In this document: positions 61,907 to 64,000 of the stretch, one piece after another
Layout: every line of letters begins with the position of its first letter
How positions within the stretch are numbered: the first letter of the stretch is position 1
Assembly (NCBI RefSeq): GCF_018986735.1
Contig: NZ_CP065521.1
Span: forward strand, 1,302,001 to 1,366,000
DNA: 64,000 nt
Source: Schaalia sp. 19OD2882
GTDB lineage: Bacteria > Actinomycetota > Actinomycetes > Actinomycetales > Actinomycetaceae
Direction of reading: 5' to 3'
Notes under the pieces: model-generated
Told to the model about the DNA's origin: nothing
Database searches by the model: none
What the model saw: the letters and a program-made list of their open reading frames with translations, nothing else
Program-made: the position numbers and the translations under genes

Positions 61907-62842
61907 ATGGAACATCGACTGTGCGCACACTCGGGTCTGCGGGTCTCCGAGTTGGGCCTGGGCACCCTCACCTGGGGTCGTGACACCGAAGCGGCAGAGG
62001 CGCTGGAGATGTTCGAGGCTTTCCTGGAGGCCGGCGGCACCGTGGTCGAGGGCGCCCCGTGGCACGGGGACGGAGCCGCTCCTGACGTCATCGGCTCGTG
62101 CCTGCCAGTGGTCGGCCGGCGCCATGTGGTCATCGTGTGGCGTGGAGGTACTCGCTTCGTCGGTGGCGGCACCCAAGTGCCGTCGAGCGCCGCAGGCGAC
62201 ATGTTGGCCTCCCTGGACGACTCGTTGCAGCGCCTCGGGACGGACCACGTCGACCTGTGGTTGGCCTGCCCGGACCCGGACGTCCCCCTGGACGAGTCCC
62301 TGTCCGCTCTGGAGCGCGCCCACCGCAGTGGCCGTGCAGCCTACGTGGGCCTGTCCCATCGGGGCTTGTGGGACACGTCAAGGGCGCTCGCCGCCTCCGA
62401 GTTCGCGGGGCGCGCTCCCGTGGTCGCGATCGAGGAGGAGTTCTCCCTTCTCAGAGCCACGCAAGGGCGTGAGCTCCGCGATCGTGCCCGGGCCGCCGGC
62501 ATTGCGGTGATCGGCCACTCCCCGTTGGCCGGTGGGGTGCTCACCGGAAAGTACCGGCGCACCACTCCGCCGGATTCACGCGCAGCCTCCGAGCACCTGT
62601 CCCACTTGGTGGTCCCCTACTTCGCCTCGGGGCGCAACGTCGTCGAAGCGCTGGCGCGAGCCGCGCAGGGCTTGGACCGGTCCATGGCCGATGTCGCCCT
62701 CGTCTGGGCGAAGGACCACCCCGGGGTGGCCAGCACGATCGTCGGACCGCGCACGCTGCGCCAACTCGAGTCGATGCTCGCCGCCACCGAGCCCCTGCCC
62801 ACACCGATCAGGTCGGTGCTCGACGAGGTCGCGGGTCTGTGA
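61907..62842 (+). CDS. Aldo/keto reductase-fold protein lacking the catalytic tetrad
   Basis: A 311-aa AKR barrel recognisable from [14 protein letters not shown] at the start, [15 protein letters not shown] and the C-terminal cofactor strands [20 protein letters not shown]. The usual catalytic Asp and Tyr (in FIDTADVYG) align with VVEGAPWHG, giving Glu and His. The Lys strand reads VVIVWRGG, and the Asp-Leu-Tyr-Gln-Leu-His block reads [10 protein letters not shown], losing the His. All four catalytic positions therefore appear changed. The rest of the fold looks intact, so this may be a non-enzymatic NADPH sensor. Confidence 0.8.
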   Translation: MEHRLCAHSGLRVSELGLGTLTWGRDTEAAEALEMFEAFLEAGGTVVEGAPWHGDGAAPDVIGSCLPVVGRRHVVIVWRGGTRFVGGGTQVPSSAAGDMLASLDDSLQRLGTDHVDLWLACPDPDVPLDESLSALERAHRSGRAAYVGLSHRGLWDTSRALAASEFAGRAPVVAIEEEFSLLRATQGRELRDRARAAGIAVIGHSPLAGGVLTGKYRRTTPPDSRAASEHLSHLVVPYFASGRNVVEALARAAQGLDRSMADVALVWAKDHPGVASTIVGPRTLRQLESMLAATEPLPTPIRSVLDEVAGL

Positions 62843-62881
62843 GCAGCCCGTCGGCGTGAGCGACACGACCGTGCTTTGGCC

Positions 62882-62901
62882 CGCCCAGCGCCCCGGGCGG
62901 C
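62882..62901. terminator. Weak hairpin between convergent genes
   Basis: CCGCCC and GGGCGG around an 8-nt loop between the AKR stop and the following minus-strand gene. Confidence 0.35.
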
Positions 62902-62917
62902 CGCGACCGGCGGCGGT

Positions 62918-63175
62918 TCAGTCGGCGAGGATGTCGAGGACCTCGTCATCGTCCTCGTCGAAGTCGTCGTCGAAGTCGTCGAGCAGGTCGAAGGGCAACT
63001 CGACCTCGAAGGTCGTGAACAGCTCGTCGTCGTAGGTGAAGAAGGCGTCGCGGAGCCTCTCCTCAGCCGCCTCCAAGCCCCGACCGTCACCGTCCTTGGC
63101 CGCCCGCGAGGCGTCGTAGTGGTGTTCGAATGCCGCGATGAGGCGGTTCAGTGCGAGTCGCGGGTCCTGTGCCAT
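62918..63175 (-). CDS. Small acidic protein of unknown function
   Basis: An 85-aa protein I do not recognise with confidence. The N-terminal half is helical and amphipathic (LALNRLIAAFEHHYDAS). The C-terminal half contains hydrophobic and acidic blocks ending in a run of Asp and Glu (about 16 acidic residues in the last 20). Codon use fits its neighbours. Such short acidic proteins are widespread in actinobacteria and have no assigned role. It may be cotranscribed with the upstream FAD oxidoreductase, 18 nt away. Confidence 0.7.
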   Translation of the reverse strand: MAQDPRLALNRLIAAFEHHYDASRAAKDGDGRGLEAAEERLRDAFFTYDDELFTTFEVELPFDLLDDFDDDFDEDDDEVLDILAD

Positions 63176-63193
63176 GTCCTCAGCCTATCGCTC

Positions 63194-64000
63194 TCACGGC
63201 AGGTTGAGTTGCGCGCGGATGACCGAGACCATGAGGTCGGTCCCCTTGATCTCCGCGGTCTGCTCGGCGCCGATGACACGCGAGTTCCCGTCCGCGTCGA
63301 GCAGCTGGGAGGCGCCCATGGTCGGCCCCAGGGGAAGGATCACCCATTCCTTCGTCGGGTGGTAGACGTGGGTGGCCTCTCCCCCGTCGATCTGGGCGCA
63401 GATGTTCGCCATGACCACCCGCGCCTGCTGGCGCGCGGCATCGGCCCGCTTCGACTCGCGCACGTCAGTGAGGTCACCGACGGCGTAGACCCTGTCGGAG
63501 CCCACCACCTGCAGGTTCGCGTTCACGCGGATCGTACCGTTGGGATGCAGGCGCGCCTCGTACTCGGTGCCGGCCAAGTACCCGGAGTTCGGGCGTGCCC
63601 CGTGGCACTGGAACCATGTGTCGGCCTCGACGGCCTCACCGCTGGTCGTGTGGACGACGAAATGCCCGAGTTCGCCCACGTTGTGGGGAGGCAGGTATGC
63701 GAGCTGTGTTCCCGTGATGATGCGGACCCCGAGCTCTTCGAGCTGGGAGCGGATCTCGGATCGCAGTTCCTCGGAGTATCCCGGGGTGGACAGGATGTCG
63801 GACTCACGTTCGACGATCGTGATCTCCAGGTCGGGGAAGGAGCTGGCCAGTTCGCCCGTGAACTCGATGCCGACGGTGCCGCCACCGACCAGCAGCACGG
63901 ACTTGGCGTCACGCAGGTTGGCGTGGAGCTGGTCCAGGCGGGCCTTGGCGACTTGGGCGCGCGAGGAGGAGTACTTCGCCGGGAAGGGGTAGGAGGACCC
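63194..64000 (-). CDS. FAD-dependent pyridine nucleotide oxidoreductase (AIF/FSP1-like), 5' end missing
   Basis: The frame is open from the right edge to the stop at 63194, giving 268 visible residues; the N-terminal FAD-binding Rossmann fold lies outside. Visible parts are SYPFPAKYSSSRAQ at the edge, the NAD(P)-binding motif VLLVGGGTVGIEFTGELA, the FAD-contact motif VYAVGDLTDVRESKRAD and a C-terminal dimer-type segment. The family includes type II NADH dehydrogenase-like and FSP1/AMID-like quinone reductases. Exact substrate is unknown. Confidence 0.88.
   Translation of the reverse strand, partial: GSSYPFPAKYSSSRAQVAKARLDQLHANLRDAKSVLLVGGGTVGIEFTGELASSFPDLEITIVERESDILSTPGYSEELRSEIRSQLEELGVRIITGTQLAYLPPHNVGELGHFVVHTTSGEAVEADTWFQCHGARPNSGYLAGTEYEARLHPNGTIRVNANLQVVGSDRVYAVGDLTDVRESKRADAARQQARVVMANICAQIDGGEATHVYHPTKEWVILPLGPTMGASQLLDADGNSRVIGAEQTAEIKGTDLMVSVIRAQLNLP

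Noticed and set aside
1..64000. tRNA, rRNA, insertion sequences and CRISPR arrays
   Set aside because: I looked for cloverleaf-type conserved blocks, transposase motifs with terminal repeats and regularly spaced repeats and saw none; short or diverged tRNAs could be missed by eye.

Overview
The window is 64 kb of high-GC, gene-dense chromosome from an actinobacterium. RbpA, the actinobacterial IHF (mIHF), GarA, HelY, PafBC and the Pup-ligation system together point there. A Pup system without a 20S proteasome, an LAXTG surface protein and the gene order suggest a relative of Actinomyces/Schaalia; that genus-level guess is inference. The window is almost entirely conserved housekeeping sequence, with no rRNA, recognisable tRNA, CRISPR array or insertion sequence.

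Layout. 1-9 kb: a truncated murE, pepN, the DUF881-sbp-DUF881 membrane cluster, garA, two MerR regulators (ftsR-like and Rv1830-like) and an Hsp70-like gene. 9.0-9.6 kb: a 28-bp dif-like Xer site, rbpA, and a second 13-bp copy of the dif-like core. Gene orientation flips here from mostly + to almost entirely -, as expected at a replication terminus. 9.6-17.2 kb (-): lnt, helY, pafC, pafB, hisG, hisE. 17.2-19.3 kb: an FMN riboswitch driving a riboflavin-type ABC permease and binding lipoprotein. 19.3-29 kb: rpe, rsmB, fmt, priA, a VKOR-family gene, metK, coaBC, rpoZ, gmk, mihF. 28.8-37 kb: the pyrimidine operon pyrR-pyrB-pyrC-carA-carB-pyrF, with a PyrR-binding RNA hairpin next to the pyrR ribosome binding site. 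37.2-43.9 kb: an accessory catabolic block (GntR regulator, SDR dehydrogenase, DctPQM TRAP transporter, split transketolase) placed between blocks that are contiguous in many actinobacteria. 44-49 kb: nusB, efp, a degenerate shikimate-kinase-like gene, an aroK-aroB fusion, aroC. 48.8-52 kb: a sortase-anchored 5'-nucleotidase and hisF. 52-59 kb: FKBP, pafA, pup, dop, mpa, trmI. 59-64 kb: a RecB-like nuclease, a HAD hydrolase, uppP, a catalytically degenerate aldo/keto reductase, a small acidic protein and a truncated FAD oxidoreductase.

How the parts work together. De novo UMP synthesis forms one translationally coupled operon controlled by PyrR. Shikimate-pathway genes sit with efp and nusB. 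Riboflavin appears to be imported under FMN control at a chromosomal position where mycobacteria carry riboflavin synthesis genes. Pup ligase, Pup, depupylase and ATPase ring are all present without proteasome subunits in the locus. The TRAP/SDR/transketolase block looks like a self-contained, GntR-regulated pathway for an unidentified acid or sugar.

Many genes start 6-8 nt after a TANNNT -10 hexamer with no Shine-Dalgarno sequence, so leaderless mRNAs are probably common here. I selected start codons by that pattern, by Shine-Dalgarno spacing or by 4-nt stop/start overlaps. All coordinates were counted by hand; no database search was possible.
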